The notes below the pieces were generated by a model, which ran no database searches, was not told the DNA's origin, and worked only from the letters and a program-made list of their open reading frames with translations. From a virus: DNA of 34,240 nt. How positions within the stretch are numbered: the stretch's first letter is position 1; the number at the start of each line of letters is the position of its first letter. The stretch spans positions 1-34,240 of IMG/VR virus record IMGVR_UViG_3300005534_000114, one strand, 5' to 3'. Below, piece after piece: positions 33,184-34,240 of the stretch. A program made the position numbers and the translations under genes.

Positions 33184-33304
33184 TGGTGCCATTGTGGGGA
33201 ATCGAACCCGTATCCACCCTCTTAACGTACTCGCTAGCAGTACAGAAATTCGAGCGGAGCAACTATCTCCTTCAGGGGAGTCGTGCGCCTTACACTACAA
33301 CGAC
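33184..33304 (-). tRNA. 121-nt tRNA-Ser-like element with expanded interior
   Basis: The ends pair fully as an acceptor stem (GTCGTTG with CAATGGC) and ACCA follows, but the length is 121 nt. Inside are a GTG/CAC hairpin, a CTCC/GGAG hairpin, then CTCG and CGAG flanking a CTGCTAG heptamer (GCT, Ser) with about 10 extra bases, and a T-loop TTCGATT whose stem is broken by an apparent insertion of ATAC. Many features match a tRNA-Ser(GCT), but several arms are interrupted. It is either a decaying gene or an RNA needing unusual processing. Confidence 0.5.
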
Positions 33305-33344
33305 ATAAACTGGATACCGTATCGGTTCAGGCCGATAGGGATTG

Positions 33345-33435
33345 ACCGCTGTCCTACCACTAGACGAACTGCCCTGTTCTCCATCCCATAAAGGTTAGGC
33401 AGGCGCAGTACCGGGATCGAACCGGTGTATGCGGT
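33345..33435 (-). tRNA. Permuted tRNA-like element (unit B)
   Basis: Minus strand order: ACCGC (33435-33431), a 4-base variable loop, T-stem ACCGG/CCGGT with loop TTCGATC, acceptor strand ACTGCGC (33409-33403), a 28-base linker, acceptor strand GGGCAGT (33374-33368), TC, D-stem GTCT/GGAC with loop AGTGGTA, A, and GCGGT (33349-33345). GCGGT pairs perfectly with ACCGC as an anticodon stem; the acceptor strands pair at six of seven positions. Outside, TGGATAC (33466-33460) pairs with GTATCCA (33317-33311), and a TATCGG/CCGATA hairpin (33320-33337) sits between. No CCA encoded. Confidence 0.66.
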
Positions 33436-33472
33436 TTGGGCTGAGTAATGATGCTGTCAGTATCCAAAAATT

Positions 33473-33532
33473 GCCGGTGTCCTAGTCCATAGTAGACGAC
33501 CTTTCGGGTAGGAATCGAACCTACATCCCGGC
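33473..33532 (-). tRNA. Permuted tRNA-like core with tetraloop in place of the acceptor stem (unit A)
   Basis: Minus strand order: GCCGG (33532-33528), T-stem GTAGG/CCTAC with loop TTCGATT, then CC-GAAA-GG, TC, D-stem GTCT/GGAC with an 11-base loop, A, CCGGC (33477-33473). CCGGC and GCCGG pair perfectly where the anticodon stem would be. The acceptor stem is reduced to two pairs capped by GAAA, so this RNA could not be aminoacylated. It keeps a tRNA elbow only. Directly repeated GCATCATT flanks it on both sides. Confidence 0.55.
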
Positions 33533-33542
33533 GAAACTAAAT

Positions 33543-33633
33543 GATGCAACGACAATGCCATGTTCGAGGGGTGGTTTCACTTTCCCGATCCCATTCATGG
33601 CTTTACAGACCTCTAGGTCAGCGTGTGTGCATC
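33543..33633 (-). ncRNA. Three-helix RNA element, possible tRNA-Tyr remnant
   Basis: GATGCA (33633-33628) pairs with TGCATC (33548-33543) as a closing helix; inside are a GACC/GGTC hairpin and a GCCATG/CATGGC hairpin that continues through GGG/CCC and GTG/CAC. A CTGTAAA heptamer lies where a Tyr(GTA) anticodon loop would be if the element is a decayed tRNA. No CCA, and no standard T-arm. Could be a new structured RNA or a pseudogene. Confidence 0.4.
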
Positions 33634-33641
33634 AAAAACTT

Positions 33642-33875
33642 TTAATCCCAGCGAACCTTACATGGCTCGGATGGATTTTCTTTATCAACTTCAACAACGA
33701 AATAATATGGTTGGGCACGTAGCCGTTCAACCAGATCATCACCGATGCCTTCGATAAGGTAGAACTCACCACCTTCTGCACGGTATTTAATCCGTTTCAA
33801 AAGATCATTGAACTGAATGTTACGCAACGAATTAGCGACTGCGATTTGAGTCATGTTTACACGACTAATGAGCAT
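33642..33875 (-). CDS. Hypothetical 77-aa protein
   Basis: ATG 33875 with GAGG upstream; the open frame extends to 33947 but that part overlaps tRNA-His. Basic helix (RNIQFNDLLKRIKYRAEGG) then a beta/charged end (YYFVVEVDKENPSEPCKV). Lies between tRNA-His and the RNA array. No family recognised. Confidence 0.68.
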   Translation of the reverse strand: MLISRVNMTQIAVANSLRNIQFNDLLKRIKYRAEGGEFYLIEGIGDDLVERLRAQPYYFVVEVDKENPSEPCKVRWD

Positions 33876-33894
33876 ATCTACCTCAAAATAAATT

Positions 33895-33970
33895 TGGTGT
33901 GGCTGGAGGGAATCGAACCCATCATCGCCGGTGTCACAAACCAGCATTCTAACCGTTAAACTACAACCAC
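33895..33970 (-). tRNA. tRNA-His(GTG)
   Basis: Minus strand 33970 to 33895. Acceptor GTGGTTG/CAGCCAC, anticodon stem CTGGT/ACCGG with loop TTGTGAC (GTG), T-arm ATGGG/CCCTC-like with TTCGATT, encoded ACCA. A G precedes position 1, available as the His-specific G-1. First RNA of the operon. Confidence 0.92.
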
Positions 33971-33987
33971 CATCAAGCGTTGTTGCT

Positions 33988-34023
33988 TTGTTTCAAGTCT
34001 CAGTTGCCGTTGACTTGAAACAA
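33988..34023. repeat. 12-bp perfect inverted repeat at the tRNA operon start point
   Basis: TTGTTTCAAGTC and GACTTGAAACAA are perfect complements around a 12-base centre. One arm abuts the -10 box at 34023-34028, so the expected transcription start lies inside the repeat. Better explained as a DNA operator than as an RNA hairpin, since the transcript would contain only part of one arm. Confidence 0.7.
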
Positions 34024-34052
34024 GATTACCACGTTTCCAGACCAATCTAAAC
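34023..34052 (-). promoter_or_regulatory. Promoter of the tRNA operon
   Basis: Minus strand GTTTAGA (34052-34046) preceded by ATTCT, 17-base spacer, TAATCT (34028-34023). Directly follows the TGA of the 56-aa gene and precedes tRNA-His. Confidence 0.75.
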
Positions 34053-34056
34053 AGAA

Positions 34057-34227
34057 TCAGTCAAAAATATCTAAAATATCTCCAAGAGCCTCTAAACCGA
34101 TGCCAACGTACTCCAATACATCCCAGCTACTGCTGGTGGCTTGGTAAGATTCAGGTGGCTGCATCACAGGCTTTGGCATCACAACCTCTGGAATCGGTTG
34201 GATCAAATTATCCTTTGGATCGATCAT
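34057..34227 (-). CDS. Small proline-rich protein, 56 aa
   Basis: ATG at 34227 behind GGGG, in-frame TAA two codons earlier, stop at 34057. First half is proline-rich (MIDPKDNLIQPIPEVV, then MPKPVMQPP); second half is an acidic hydrophobic helix (VLEYVGIGLEALGDILDIFD). It may be a small structural or membrane-interacting protein, but nothing identifies it. The stop codon overlaps the region just before the tRNA promoter. Confidence 0.62.
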   Translation of the reverse strand: MIDPKDNLIQPIPEVVMPKPVMQPPESYQATSSSWDVLEYVGIGLEALGDILDIFD

Positions 34228-34240
34228 TGCTTACCCCACG

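Noticed and set aside
33181-33391. 65-aa plus-strand frame across the RNA array
   Set aside because: No ribosome site and it runs against the tRNA-like elements.
33040-33540. Permuted group I introns as the cause of the reversed tRNA halves
   Set aside because: The flanks are too short (about 10-50 bases) to hold the two halves of a group I intron, and I see no core P3-P8 elements.
1-34240. CRISPR array or insertion sequence
   Set aside because: I saw no regularly spaced repeats and no transposase; mobile genes present are homing endonucleases only.

Overview
This window is a piece of a T4-like myovirus genome (tailed phage related to T4, schizo-T4 type; host not determinable here, probably a gammaproteobacterium). 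The evidence is an almost complete T4 core replication cluster in T4-like order: late sigma factor gp55, gp47, gp46, an RpbA-position protein, clamp gp45, clamp loader gp44/gp62, RegA, DNA polymerase gp43, UvsX, a gp40-position protein, helicase gp41, primase gp61, then DexA and both topoisomerase II subunits. Every gene I support lies on the minus strand, tightly packed with ATGA, GTGA or TAATG overlaps, so the window reads as leftward operons from about 34,230 down to 1.

Layout, in the direction of transcription. (1) 34,230-30,750: an accessory tRNA/small-RNA operon holding one 56-aa gene, tRNA-His, a run of abnormal tRNA-like elements, a tRNA with an apparent CUA (amber) anticodon, tRNA-Cys, tRNA-Leu(TAA), tRNA-Leu(CAA), small proteins of unknown function (one cupin-like, one with an L7/L12-like segment) and a structured RNA candidate before a strong terminator. 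(2) 30,720-17,686: gp55, an HNH homing endonuclease, and the replication/recombination genes. (3) 17,689-11,618: small genes, a DUF4326-like protein, primase, a MazG-like pyrophosphohydrolase, DexA and topoisomerase. (4) 11,556-5,078: a SleB-like cell-wall hydrolase, both T4 RNA ligases (RnlA, RnlB), polynucleotide kinase/phosphatase (PseT), an AP2/HNH endonuclease and a GH108-type lysozyme. (5) 5,005-1: an NAD+ salvage pair (NMN adenylyltransferase-Nudix plus nicotinamide phosphoribosyltransferase), a metallophosphoesterase and a membrane SPFH protein cut by the window edge.

Regulation is unusually legible. Eight promoter candidates share a GTTTAGA or GTTTAAT -35 box, a TANNAT-like -10 box and exactly 17 bases between them. 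Most are fused to or overlap the terminator of the preceding gene; at regA the stop codon, terminator loop and -35 box of the polymerase promoter are the same bases. Matches to the T4 late promoter (TATAAATA) precede the HNH gene and lie inside the tRNA cluster.

The most striking feature is in 33,040-33,540. Three tRNA-like units have their halves in reversed order: the T-arm half is transcribed before the D-arm half, and the anticodon stem is formed by the two outer ends. In two of them the acceptor strands also pair across a short linker, so they look like circularly permuted tRNA genes. Their ends fall where an anticodon-loop nick would be, and the same window encodes Pnk, RnlA and RnlB, the T4-type RNA-end repair enzymes. 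A maturation route using these enzymes is a testable inference, not something the sequence proves; none of the three gives an obvious anticodon loop with U33 on simple joining.
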